From: an uncultured Acidimicrobiales bacterium | Lineage (GTDB): Bacteria > Actinomycetota > Acidimicrobiia > Acidimicrobiales > SHLQ01 | Assembly: GCA_938015295.1 (NCBI GenBank) | Contig: CALLQB010000057.1 | Coordinates: 1-64,000 of the forward strand | Length of the DNA: 64,000 bases | Reading direction: 5' to 3' | Shown here: positions 50,533 to 58,867 of the stretch, in pieces | Numbering within the stretch: the first letter of the stretch is position 1 | Layout: each line of letters starts with the position of its first letter | Position numbers and translations under genes: made by a program | Notes under the pieces: model-generated | The model's database searches: none | What the model was told of the DNA's origin: nothing | Seen by the model: only the letters and a program-made list of their open reading frames with translations

Positions 50533-50567
50533 TGTCGCTCTCGAGCTCGATGTTTGATGTCGCTCTC
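50525..50567 (+). repeat. 18-bp direct repeat across the ychF stop codon
   Basis: ATGTTTGATGTCGCTCTC occurs at 50525-50542 and again at 50550-50567, a 25-bp period with spacer GAGCTCG. The first copy contains the ychF stop codon. It is followed by GGGTCAGGG. It looks like a recent local duplication. Confidence 0.7.
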
Positions 50568-50588
50568 TAGGGTCAGGGTTCGAAGTAC

Positions 50589-50930
50589 GTGTCTGATTCC
50601 GGTGAATGGTTAGCAGTCGATGGGCAGCGGGTTGCGCCGCTTCTCATCGCTGACGGTTTTTGGGCGAAAGCAAAAGGCCTCCTCGGCCGCTCCGAGTTTG
50701 ACGGAGCGTTGCTCATCAAATCGACCTCGTCGGTGCACACGTTTGGTATGCGTTTCGCGATCGACGTCGCCTTCTGTGATCACTCGCTTCGCGTGCTGCA
50801 GGTCGCGAGTTTGCACCCGAACCGGATAGCTCCGGTGGTCGCCGGAACACAACATGTGCTCGAGGCGCAGGCCGGAGCCTTCGCGACTTGGCGAGTGGCG
50901 GTTGCTTCTCAGCTTACGATGCAGACGTGA
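50589..50930 (+). CDS. DUF192-family protein
   Basis: A 113-residue protein matching DUF192: FWAKAKGLLGRSEFDGALLIKSTSSVHTFGMRFAIDVAFCDHSLRVLQVASLHPNR and HVLEAQAGAFATWRVAVAS. The family is widespread and small, with unknown function; in many bacteria it is exported, but no signal peptide is seen here. GTG 50589 is the start. Its TGA overlaps the rsmI GTG by four bases (GTGA, 50927-50930). Confidence 0.85.
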   Translation: MSDSGEWLAVDGQRVAPLLIADGFWAKAKGLLGRSEFDGALLIKSTSSVHTFGMRFAIDVAFCDHSLRVLQVASLHPNRIAPVVAGTQHVLEAQAGAFATWRVAVASQLTMQT

Positions 50931-51751
50931 GCGGAAAACTTGTCCTTGTGGGTACGCCAATCGGCAACCTCGGCGACCTCTCGCCCCGAGCGGTGGAGGT
51001 GCTGACGGTCGCCGACCTTATTGCGTGCGAAGACACCCGGCGGACCGGTCGTTTACTGCAGCTCACCGGTATACCCAAGACCAAGCTTGTGACGGTGAAC
51101 GATCACACCGAGTTCGACGAGATCGAACGGTTGTTGGGCGAGGTGGCCGCTGGCCGGGTGGTCGCTCTGGTGAGCGATGCAGGTATGCCCGCGATTTCTG
51201 ATCCGGGAGAACGGCTGGTTGCTGCGGCGGCAGATGCCGGACTACAGATCGACGTTGTGCCGGGCCCCACCGCGATGACGTCGGCGTTGGTGTTAAGCGG
51301 GTTGCCTTCCGTGCGGTTTTGTTTCGAAGGTTTCCTACCGCGCAAGGGCCGCGACCGCACCGAGCGCCTCGCCGTGGTCGCCAACGAACCTCGCACAACA
51401 GTGCTCTACGAGGCTCCGCACCGACTTGTGCGAACCTTGACCGATCTGGCCGAAGCCTGTGGTGGAGGCCGCAAGGTTGCGGTGGCCCGAGAGCTCACCA
51501 AGATGCACGAAGAAATGTGGCGCGGAACGCTCGACGATGCGGTGGTGTGGGCGGCCGATCACGCTTTGGGCGAACTGGTCCTTGTCGTCGCCGGGGCATC
51601 GCCTGCAGCTGCGGCCACCGATGCCGAGCTACAGGCTGCGCTCTCGGTTGAACTCGAGGCGGGCGCAACCCGACGCGATGCGGTCGACGCAGTTACCGAA
51701 GCGTTCAGTGTGTCGCGTCGCCATGTCTACCAGTTGATGCTCGACCTGTAG
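50927..51751 (+). CDS. rsmI: 16S rRNA (cytidine(1402)-2'-O)-methyltransferase
   Basis: A 274-residue tetrapyrrole-methylase-fold enzyme that methylates the ribose of C1402 in 16S rRNA with S-adenosylmethionine. Motifs are LVGTPIGNLGDLSPRAVEVL, CEDTRRTGRLL, VSDAGMPAISDPGERLV, VVPGPTAMTSALVLSGL and FEGFLPRKGRDR, with the usual late KVAVARELTKMHEE. The length is typical. GTG 50927 overlaps the DUF192 stop, so the two are coupled. Confidence 0.96.
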   Translation: MSGKLVLVGTPIGNLGDLSPRAVEVLTVADLIACEDTRRTGRLLQLTGIPKTKLVTVNDHTEFDEIERLLGEVAAGRVVALVSDAGMPAISDPGERLVAAAADAGLQIDVVPGPTAMTSALVLSGLPSVRFCFEGFLPRKGRDRTERLAVVANEPRTTVLYEAPHRLVRTLTDLAEACGGGRKVAVARELTKMHEEMWRGTLDDAVVWAADHALGELVLVVAGASPAAAATDAELQAALSVELEAGATRRDAVDAVTEAFSVSRRHVYQLMLDL

Positions 51752-51798
51752 GGCCGGGTTGGCCCTTCGCCATCCATGACTGCCGCCGAGGCGAATCG

Positions 51799-51996
51799 CT
51801 AGTCGGCGACGTTAGAGGCGACTTCGCTGAACTGGCCGTTGACGCTGCCGCCGAACATGGCGACCGCGCCGATTGCGACGACGGCAATAAGGGCAACGAG
51901 CAACGAGTATTCGACCAGGGAGGCGCCGCGTTCGTTCAAAGACTGGCGTACTCGCCAGCAACTCAGCGAGATATGTAGTGCGAGGACTGTCGTCAT
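51799..51996 (-). CDS. Flp/Fap-type (type IVb) pilin
   Basis: A 65-residue prepilin-like protein. After a leader ending ERG, the processed N-terminus would begin ASLVEYSLLVALIAVVAIG, with the conserved Glu5 and hydrophobic helix of Flp pilins, then a short tail (GGSVNGQFSEVASN). It would be cut by a TadV-like prepilin peptidase and assembled by a Tad system, not encoded in this window. ATG 51996 has GGAGAAGG just upstream. Confidence 0.85.
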   Translation of the reverse strand: MTTVLALHISLSCWRVRQSLNERGASLVEYSLLVALIAVVAIGAVAMFGGSVNGQFSEVASNVAD

Positions 51997-52238
51997 CGAG
52001 CCTTCTCCGGTCAATAGTGAAGCTGGTCTTCTCATCGGAAGAACACCGGCCAATCCGAAGTGTTCAGCCGGTTTTCTCCTCTTTTTGGTACATGTGTCCT
52101 GTTTTCTCCGGATCTCGCCTGGCATCTGCTGGATTTCTGGTAGTTCGCTGCCGCTTGAAGGACACATTTTGCGCGTCGATGCGTGGTTTCGCGGTGCCTA
52201 TCCCCGAGGCTGTCACACCCCATCTTTATGGTGAGTAC
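51997..52238. other. Divergent intergenic region between pilin and rmuC
   Basis: A 242-bp region of lower GC. The word GTTTTCTCC occurs twice (52071-52079 and 52101-52109), 30 bp apart. The promoter of the pilin gene must lie here, and a -10 hexamer for rmuC is at 52227-52232. The plus-strand frame stays open through it, but it shows no conserved residues. Confidence 0.35.
52227..52232 (+). promoter_or_regulatory. Candidate -10 hexamer, leaderless promoter of rmuC
   Basis: TATGGT ends six bases before ATG 52239. This decides that start against longer in-frame extensions to 51978. Confidence 0.45.
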
Positions 52239-53639
52239 ATGGTTTATTTGTTGGCCCTTCTCGCCGCCCTTGTGTTCGTTGCCGTCATGATCGCCATTGT
52301 GTGGTTCATTACCGATCGCTCTCGTCGCGAGCGCGACGACGTGGTGAATGCCGCAGTCGAGTCTGCGGTTGCGGCGGCGGTGGGCGAAGTCACGTCGACC
52401 AATGAAGCCCAGGTGGCGACCACCGTCGAGCGGGCTCTAGCAGTCGCAAGCGAATCGTTCGCCACCCACCTCGAGGGCGGCCAGCGCGAGCTGGCGTTGC
52501 GAAGCGAAAGTTTCGATCAGCGAGTCAGCGGTGTTGTTGAGACCATCGAAAAGAAGTTGTTGTCGGTTGACGAGTTGGTCGGTCGTCAGGTCGAAGGCGT
52601 GCAAACTACCGTCGGCGAAAGTGTTGGTGGCATGTCGAAGCTCATGGGCGAACAGGTCACCAACATGAAGGGCGAGCTCAACCAATTGCGTTCGTTGGTC
52701 ACGTCTTTGCAGAGCGAACGCAAGGAGCAGCACGGCCTGCTAGTCGATCGTCTCGAGTCGACGGCGCGCGACCACAAAGCACTGGCCGAGACCACCGGAC
52801 ATCTCCGCTCCGCGCTGGCCAGCACCAAATCGCGTGGGCAGTGGGGCGAACGGATGGCCGACGATGTGTTGCGGTCGGCTGGTTTCATCGAGGGCATCAA
52901 CTACCGCAAACAGAGCAAAATTGATGGCGGTGGTATACCCGACTTCACCTTCTTGTTGCCGAGCGACCAGTTGCTCCACATGGACGTCAAGTTTCCTGTC
53001 GACAACTACCTGCGGTACCTCGAAGCAACAACCGACGAGCAGCGAGTGCAGTGCAGCAAGGCCTTTATGCGCGATGTGCGCGCCCGTATCAAAGAACTCG
53101 ATGCTCGGGGATACTCCGACTCCGACACAACCGTTGGCTACCTGTTGCTTTTCATTCCCAACGAAAGTGTCTACGGCTTCATCCACGAGCACGACGGCTC
53201 TCTGCTTGACTACGCGCTCAGCGAAAACGTTGTTCTGTGTTCGCCGACCACCCTCTTTGCGGTGCTCGGTGTCATTCGCCAAGCAATCGACAGTTTCATG
53301 GTCGAGAAAACATCTACTGAGATTCTTGCTGTGCTTGGGTCGTTCGGTGACGAGTGGGACAAGTTCTGCGTGTCGCTCGACAAGGTCGGCAAACAGCTGG
53401 CAACGGTCAACAAATCTTTCGACGACCTGTCGGGCACCCGACGACGCGTGCTGCAGAAGAAACTTGACCAGGTCGACGCGGTCCGAACGCAGGCTGGAAT
53501 CGACGACGTACTTGCACTCGAAGATGGTGGCGAAGATGCCGAGCCCGAGCGCGCCGTACTTCGCGACGTCACGATGGAACAGATCGATTTCGGCGACTTC
53601 GGCGAACTCGAAGAGGGCGACTTTCGCCACGTCAGCTAG
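52239..53639 (+). CDS. rmuC: DNA recombination protein RmuC
   Basis: A 466-residue protein. It has an N-terminal transmembrane helix (1-25, LLALLAALVFVAVMIAIVWFI), a long coiled-coil (about 30-210) and the RmuC nuclease-like domain (about 210-420) with GQWGERMADDVLRSAGF, GGIPDFTFLLPSDQLLHMDVKFPVDNYLRYLEA and FIPNESVYGFI. RmuC suppresses recombination-driven DNA rearrangements in E. coli; the PD-(D/E)XK-like residues suggest nuclease action. It is placed before metG with a 25-bp gap. Confidence 0.94.
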   Translation: MVYLLALLAALVFVAVMIAIVWFITDRSRRERDDVVNAAVESAVAAAVGEVTSTNEAQVATTVERALAVASESFATHLEGGQRELALRSESFDQRVSGVVETIEKKLLSVDELVGRQVEGVQTTVGESVGGMSKLMGEQVTNMKGELNQLRSLVTSLQSERKEQHGLLVDRLESTARDHKALAETTGHLRSALASTKSRGQWGERMADDVLRSAGFIEGINYRKQSKIDGGGIPDFTFLLPSDQLLHMDVKFPVDNYLRYLEATTDEQRVQCSKAFMRDVRARIKELDARGYSDSDTTVGYLLLFIPNESVYGFIHEHDGSLLDYALSENVVLCSPTTLFAVLGVIRQAIDSFMVEKTSTEILAVLGSFGDEWDKFCVSLDKVGKQLATVNKSFDDLSGTRRRVLQKKLDQVDAVRTQAGIDDVLALEDGGEDAEPERAVLRDVTMEQIDFGDFGELEEGDFRHVS

Positions 53640-53652
53640 AGCTCCGAGGCGT

Positions 53653-53658
53653 TAGCCT
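53653..53658 (+). promoter_or_regulatory. Candidate -10 hexamer, leaderless promoter of metG
   Basis: TAGCCT is followed by six bases and GTG 53665; no ribosome-binding site is otherwise clear. Confidence 0.42.
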
Positions 53659-53664
53659 TGAAGG

Positions 53665-55200
53665 GTGTCAAGCACCGATGGTTCTGGTTCGACCTTTTTT
53701 GTAACCACCCCGATCTATTACGTGAACGACGTTCCCCATGTGGGACACGCGTACACGACTCTCAACGCCGACGCCGTTGCCCGCTGGCACCGGCTGTTAG
53801 GCGACGAGGTGCTGTTCCTCACCGGTACCGATGAACACGGCCTGAAAGTGCAACGCGCGGCCGACGAGGCTGGTCTGACGGCGCTTGATCACGCCACGGC
53901 TACCAGCGACCGGTTCCGCAGCGCGTGGGAGATGCTCAACATCTCCAACGACGACTTCATCCGCACAACCGAGGAGCGGCATCATCTTGCCGTGCAGGCG
54001 TTGTTGTCGAAGGCGTACGACAACGGCTACATCTACGCCGACACCTACGAGGGCGACTACTGCGTCTCGTGCGAGGCCTACTACGTCGAAGACGACTTGG
54101 TCGATGGCAACTGTCCGATTCATAAACGGCCGGTCGAGCACATGGTCGAAGACAACTACTTCTTCAAGCTGTCGGCGTTTGCCGACCAGCTCACGGAATG
54201 GCTCGAGGCAGACGCGCACAGCATTCGACCCACCGGTTACCGCAACGAAGCACTCGGAATTGTCCGCCAGGGCCTTGACGATGTGTCGATCTCGCGCACC
54301 TCGATTTCTTGGGGTATCCCGGTGCCGTGGGACACCGACCACGTGTTTTACGTCTGGTACGACGCACTCATCAACTATGCGACGGCTGCTGGTTACGGGG
54401 CCGATGACGCAGACTTCGACAAGTGGTGGCCAACGACACATCACTTCCTCGGCAAAGACATTCTCCGGTTCCACGGTGTCTACTGGCCTGCGATGCTTTT
54501 GGCAGCGGGCATTACCGACCTGCCCGAACTTCACGTTCACGGTTTCTTGCTGATCGGCGGTGAGAAGATGAGTAAGAGCGGAGGGGTGACTGCAATCGGC
54601 CCCGCAGAGATGGTCGACGAGTTCGGTGTCGACGGGTTTCGTTACGCGATGCTGCGTAATCACTCGTTCGGCCCCGACAGCGATTTCAGCTATGAGGCGA
54701 TTGTCGAACGGTTCAACTCTGACCTTGCGAACACCTATGGAAACCTCGTGTCTCGCGTGGCGACAGTGGTCGGCAAGAAGTGCGGTGGCATCGGTCCAGC
54801 GCCTGACCCCGATGCAACGTTGGCAACAGCGGCGCGCACGGCGTACGCCGAGGCTGCGACCGCCTGGGAAGCGGTGCAACCATCGGTTGCGCTTGATGCG
54901 ACCTGGCGACTCGTTCGCGAGGCTAACGAATACCTTGCCGAAAATGAGCCGTGGAAGATGGAGGCCGGACCCGAGGTCGATGTGGTTATGGGTAACGCGC
55001 TCGAAGCCATTCGTATCGCCACGGTGATGGCCACGCCAGCGATGCCCGAGGCGACCGAGATCGCGTGGAAACGAATCGGTATGCCGGGACTGGCTGCCGA
55101 GCAGCGACTGCCAGACGCTGCTGTCTGGGGTGGCTACCCGGGTGGTGTACCAGTTGAGGTCGGCGACCCCATCTTCCCGCGGTTCAAACCAGCATCATGA
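53665..55200 (+). CDS. metG: Methionyl-tRNA synthetase
   Basis: A 511-residue class I synthetase charging tRNA-Met. Landmarks are the HIGH-type TPIYYVNDVPHVGHAYTT (HVGH), the zinc knuckle region CVSCEAYYVEDDLVDGNCPIH, FLGKDILRFHGVYWPAMLLAAG, and the KMSKS loop GGEKMSKSGGVTA. The anticodon-binding helical domain follows (RVATVVGKKCGG...LAENEPWK). There is no C-terminal tRNA-binding (EMAP-like) domain, as in other actinobacterial forms. Its stop overlaps tatD by four bases. Confidence 0.98.
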   Translation: MSSTDGSGSTFFVTTPIYYVNDVPHVGHAYTTLNADAVARWHRLLGDEVLFLTGTDEHGLKVQRAADEAGLTALDHATATSDRFRSAWEMLNISNDDFIRTTEERHHLAVQALLSKAYDNGYIYADTYEGDYCVSCEAYYVEDDLVDGNCPIHKRPVEHMVEDNYFFKLSAFADQLTEWLEADAHSIRPTGYRNEALGIVRQGLDDVSISRTSISWGIPVPWDTDHVFYVWYDALINYATAAGYGADDADFDKWWPTTHHFLGKDILRFHGVYWPAMLLAAGITDLPELHVHGFLLIGGEKMSKSGGVTAIGPAEMVDEFGVDGFRYAMLRNHSFGPDSDFSYEAIVERFNSDLANTYGNLVSRVATVVGKKCGGIGPAPDPDATLATAARTAYAEAATAWEAVQPSVALDATWRLVREANEYLAENEPWKMEAGPEVDVVMGNALEAIRIATVMATPAMPEATEIAWKRIGMPGLAAEQRLPDAAVWGGYPGGVPVEVGDPIFPRFKPAS

Positions 55201-55973
55201 CCGAGCCTGCACCCGTAAGCGAGTGGATCGACAACCACTGTCATCTCGATCTCGAGCATGCAGCGGAGGTAGTCGCGGAGGCCAAGGCGGGGGGAGTGAC
55301 CCGGCTTATCACGGTCGGTTGCGACCTTGCATCGTCGACAGAATGTATTGCGGTGGCCGAACAGATTCCCGAGGTCTGGGCTACAGCGGGCGTGCATCCT
55401 CACGAGGCGCAGTACGGCACCGAAGGACTGGCCGCTCTGCTCGATCACCCGAAGGTGGTCGCCGTGGGCGAGGCCGGCTTCGATTTTCACTACGACCACT
55501 CGCCACGCGAGCAGCAGCGCACAGCATTCGCCGCCCAGATCGAACTGGCAAACGCCCTCGACATGCCGCTGGTGATTCACACTCGCGACGCATGGCAGGA
55601 GACCTTCGAGTTGCTCGATGCCGAAGGGGTGCCCGCCCGCACCGTGTTTCATTGTTTCACCGGTGGTGCCGATGAGGCGGTTGCATGTATTGAGCGCGGT
55701 GCCATGCTGTCGATCAGCGGCATTGTGACCTTCAAGAGCGCCACCGATATTCGCGAGGCCGTGGAAACTACGCCAATCGACCGCTTGATGGTCGAGACCG
55801 ATTCGCCGTACCTCGCTCCGGTTCCGCATCGGGGCAGGCAGAACCAGCCGGCGTTCGTTTCGTTGGTTGGCGCCCGGGTTGCTGAGCTGAAAGGTGTTGC
55901 GGTCGCCGAAATGGCCGCGGCCACCAGCGCCACCGCTAGCCAGTTTTATGGGCTCCGCGACCTGCTGTCGTAA
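55197..55973 (+). CDS. tatD: TatD-family metal-dependent deoxyribonuclease
   Basis: A 258-residue TIM-barrel hydrolase. The metal-binding residues appear in order: IDNHCHLDL, GVHPHEAQ, AVGEAGFDFHYDHSPREQQ, LVIHTRDAWQ, TVFHCFTGG and MVETDSPYLAPVPHRGRQNQPAF. The length and motifs are those of YcfH/TatD enzymes, which have 3'-5' DNase activity. ATG 55197 overlaps the metG stop (ATGA), so they are coupled, a gene pairing common across bacteria. Confidence 0.96.
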   Translation: MTEPAPVSEWIDNHCHLDLEHAAEVVAEAKAGGVTRLITVGCDLASSTECIAVAEQIPEVWATAGVHPHEAQYGTEGLAALLDHPKVVAVGEAGFDFHYDHSPREQQRTAFAAQIELANALDMPLVIHTRDAWQETFELLDAEGVPARTVFHCFTGGADEAVACIERGAMLSISGIVTFKSATDIREAVETTPIDRLMVETDSPYLAPVPHRGRQNQPAFVSLVGARVAELKGVAVAEMAAATSATASQFYGLRDLLS

Positions 55974-56016
55974 CGGTAGTAAGACCTTCAGCTACCGGGG
56001 GCACATACCAAGCGGT

Positions 56017-56022
56017 TAGTTT
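56017..56022 (+). promoter_or_regulatory. Candidate -10 hexamer, leaderless promoter of nitroreductase gene
   Basis: TAGTTT ends six bases before ATG 56029. Confidence 0.42.
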
Positions 56023-56028
56023 CCTTGG

Positions 56029-56688
56029 ATGGACGTTTACGAGGCGATATATACCACTAGGGCGATGCGGCGACTCTCGCCAGAGCCTGTTCCCGAGGAG
56101 CTCTTGCCAAAGCTGTTTGATGCGGCCATTCGAGGCCCGAACTCAGGCAATACACAACTGTTCCGGTTCATTACCGTGACCGACGCGGCTATGAAGAAGC
56201 AGATACAGGAGATATACCGCGAATGCCTGACCGAGCTGAACGCAACGAAATATGCCGGCGCCCAGGAAAAGGTAAACGAGGGCGACCCCGACGATCCTGA
56301 CGTCGCGCAGACAATCAAGATCGACAAGTCGGCGCAGTGGCTGGCCAACAACCTCGACACGGCCCCGATGTTGATCTTTGTCTTCGGCAAGGAGGGTGGC
56401 GAGACCACAACGTTCCCGTGCCTTTGGAACCTCTGCCTTGCGGCTCGCTCTGAGGGGCTCGGCACCTCGATTACCACGCTGCTCAAGCTGCAAAAGCAAC
56501 GCGTAGAAGACCTGATGAAGATGCCGCGCGACAGTATCTGGAACATGCATGCCATGATTCCCATCGGCTTTCCGACAGGAAAATGGGGGGTGCCCAACCG
56601 GCAACCCGCCGAAGAAGCAGTGTTCTCTGAGAGCTGGGGCGAGCCGGTTGGCTGGTCGGTGCCAGAGCCGCTCTGGGGCTACGAATAA
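56029..56688 (+). CDS. Nitroreductase-family FMN oxidoreductase
   Basis: A 219-residue FMN-dependent enzyme. The N-terminal TTRAMRRLSPEPVPEELLPKLFDAAIRGPNSGNTQLFRFI carries the FMN-binding Arg and Asn/Ser residues. The dimerisation and C-terminal segments LWNLCLAARSEGLGTSITTLLKL and MIPIGFPTGKWG also match. The substrate is unknown; many relatives reduce nitro compounds, quinones or enones. It is followed after 3 bp by an amidohydrolase, presumably in the same operon. Confidence 0.9.
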   Translation: MDVYEAIYTTRAMRRLSPEPVPEELLPKLFDAAIRGPNSGNTQLFRFITVTDAAMKKQIQEIYRECLTELNATKYAGAQEKVNEGDPDDPDVAQTIKIDKSAQWLANNLDTAPMLIFVFGKEGGETTTFPCLWNLCLAARSEGLGTSITTLLKLQKQRVEDLMKMPRDSIWNMHAMIPIGFPTGKWGVPNRQPAEEAVFSESWGEPVGWSVPEPLWGYE

Positions 56689-56691
56689 GCG

Positions 56692-57570
56692 ATGGCCAGA
56701 CCAACGGAAGTCCCCATCATTGACTTGATGGTCGAGCTCCCTCGTGGTGGGGGCGGTATGGGACTCGACGAAGCGCGTCGACTTCTCAAGGACACCGGTA
56801 GCGACGAGTTTGCGAACCACCCGGCGCAGTATCTGTTCAAAGATGCTGGCGACCGTATGAACGAGAAGATGACCTACGCTGGCCTTGTAGCGTTGATGGA
56901 TCACCACGGGATTGCTACCGCCCAAGTCGATGTGCACCCGGTGAAGCCCGAGCTGATGTTCGAGACGTTCGACCAATTTCCCGCCCGGTTTATCGGCTCG
57001 GTGGGCGTCGATCCGAATCTCGGCATGAAGTCGTTGCGTTCGATGAAGCGCGCTGCCCAAAGCCATTGCGATATTCGATCGGTGTCGGTCGCACCGTGTC
57101 TTTATGCGCCGCAGGTGGCGATCGACGACCGAAAGATGTACCCGTTCTATGCTGCCTGCTGCGAACTCGACCTGCCGATGAACATCCTCGCCGGGGTTCC
57201 TGGTCCGCGTGTGCCGTTTGATTGTCAATACGTTGGGCGGGTTGACCAGGTCTGCTACGACTTCCCCGAACTGAAACTTGTGCTTCGACACGGTTGCGAA
57301 CCCTGGGCCGATCTTGCCGTGAAGCTGATGCTGAAATGGCCGAACCTGTTTTTCTCGACCACCGCCTTTGCTCCGAAGCACTACCCCAAAGACTTCATCA
57401 CTTACGCGAATACGCGAGGTGCGCACAAGGTGATGTTTGGTGGCTATTTTCCCGGTCTTTCCTGGGAGCGAGTCTTGGCTGAACTCGACGACCTCCCGCT
57501 GAACGACGACGTTTGGGAGCCATTTCTGTCCGGGAATGCTCGCCGAGTATTTGGTCTTGACCAGAGCTAA
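56692..57570 (+). CDS. Amidohydrolase-2-like protein lacking the usual HxH motif
   Basis: A 292-residue TIM-barrel protein like the amidohydrolase-2 (ACMSD-type) family. It has PFYAACCELDLPMNILAGVPGP, FPELKLVLRHGCEPWADLAVKLMLKWPNLFFSTTAFAPKH, and KVMFGGYFPGLSWERVL, where the family usually has an FGSDYP word. The first-strand position that normally carries HxH reads IIDLMVELPR, so a major metal site is absent. It may be a binding, non-hydrolytic or altered-metal enzyme. Its stop overlaps that of the convergent CoA transferase (CTAA). Confidence 0.78.
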   Translation: MARPTEVPIIDLMVELPRGGGGMGLDEARRLLKDTGSDEFANHPAQYLFKDAGDRMNEKMTYAGLVALMDHHGIATAQVDVHPVKPELMFETFDQFPARFIGSVGVDPNLGMKSLRSMKRAAQSHCDIRSVSVAPCLYAPQVAIDDRKMYPFYAACCELDLPMNILAGVPGPRVPFDCQYVGRVDQVCYDFPELKLVLRHGCEPWADLAVKLMLKWPNLFFSTTAFAPKHYPKDFITYANTRGAHKVMFGGYFPGLSWERVLAELDDLPLNDDVWEPFLSGNARRVFGLDQS

Positions 57571-58760
57571 ACCGCTGGTGTCGACCGAGGTTGGATAACT
57601 ACCCCCGACGATAGGAGTTGGGCGATTTGCTCGGGCTGGTAGCCGATGTCGAGAAGGACCTTCCGACTGTCTTGTCCGGGCAGTGGGGCCGGCGACCGGA
57701 TGCTGGCCGGAGTTTCAGAGAACGTGACCGCTGGCGGGATCTGTCGGTACTTGCCGGCGACTGGATGCTCGACAACAGGCAGTTCGTTCACGAGGTCGTT
57801 GAGGGTTCCGACGGCAGTGACCGGTATTGCTTGTTCGTCACATAACGCCAGCCAGTCGTGCGTTGACTTGCTCAGCATTGCGCCCGCGATGTCTCGATAC
57901 AAGCTGTCGCTGTTGCTGAACCTTGCTGCTCGGCTGACAAACCTCGACTCGTCGGCACAGAGATCGGCCCGGCCGGCGGCGGTGAACAGATAGCGGTAGT
58001 GGTTGGCGGTGTAGGGGAGGACGTGGATCCAGCCGTCAAGGGTTTGTTGCGGTTTTCGCCATGGGGTGAGGATGCGAGCATGTCCTGGTGGGGCTGTGGG
58101 CGGCTCGTGGATAGCCGAACTTCCGTGTTCCACAAGCAGAAAGGCCTTGATGACATCGAGCATTGGTACCTCGATGAACTGGCCGGTGCCGGTCATCGCT
58201 CGGTGATAGAGCGCTGCGAGTACCGAGGACGTAATGGTCATTCCGGCCACTTTGTCGGCGATCAAGGTGGGCATGAGTGATGGCTCGTGGCCTTGCAAGC
58301 TAAAGAGGTCGGCGACCCCCGACGCAGCCTGGATGATGTCGTCGTAGGCCGGGGCGTTGGCTTGATCGCTATCGGAACTGAAGCCGTGTGCTTGGCAGAA
58401 GATGATGTCGGGTCGCACCTTTACGACGTCGTTGTATGTCAGTCCCAACCGGCTTAGCGGCGCGGGTCGAAGGTTCGTGACCACAACGTCGCAGGTGGCG
58501 GCAATATCGAGAAAGGTTTGTCGACCTGCAGCGTTCTTGAGGTCGAGGCCGATACTTCTTTTGTTGCGCATGAGGTTGAGTGCAACTCCCGACAGCCCCG
58601 TAACCGGTCCGGGTCCCATGGCTCGGTTGATGTCGCCGTGTTTTCCTTCGACGACGATCACCTCCGCCCCGAGGTCTCCTAAGGCCTGTGTGCCATAGGG
58701 GCCCATAACCACCGACGACAGATCGAGGATTCTGACACGTTCCAATGGTCCGTCCGACAT
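57567..58760 (-). CDS. CaiB/BaiF family (type III) CoA transferase
   Basis: A 397-residue acyl-CoA transferase. Landmarks are VRILDLSSVVMGPYGTQALGDLGAEVIVVEG, RNKRSIGLDLKNAAGRQTFLDIA, VVTNLRPAPLSRLGL and the catalytic Asp region PAYDDIIQAASGVADL, followed by IADKVAGMTITSSVLAALYHR. It moves CoA between carboxylic acids; the substrate is unknown. The length is typical. ATG 58760 is the start, and a TAGACA sequence ends six bases upstream. Confidence 0.93.
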   Translation of the reverse strand: MSDGPLERVRILDLSSVVMGPYGTQALGDLGAEVIVVEGKHGDINRAMGPGPVTGLSGVALNLMRNKRSIGLDLKNAAGRQTFLDIAATCDVVVTNLRPAPLSRLGLTYNDVVKVRPDIIFCQAHGFSSDSDQANAPAYDDIIQAASGVADLFSLQGHEPSLMPTLIADKVAGMTITSSVLAALYHRAMTGTGQFIEVPMLDVIKAFLLVEHGSSAIHEPPTAPPGHARILTPWRKPQQTLDGWIHVLPYTANHYRYLFTAAGRADLCADESRFVSRAARFSNSDSLYRDIAGAMLSKSTHDWLALCDEQAIPVTAVGTLNDLVNELPVVEHPVAGKYRQIPPAVTFSETPASIRSPAPLPGQDSRKVLLDIGYQPEQIAQLLSSGVVIQPRSTPAV

Positions 58761-58867
58761 GTGTTCTGTCTAGGGGCCGAAGGCAGGGATGCACCAATCG
58801 ATGTCGGGCCTGAACGCTGTCTGAACAATTTCTTAAGTCAATCGTTATTGTTGTCGATACGGGATCC

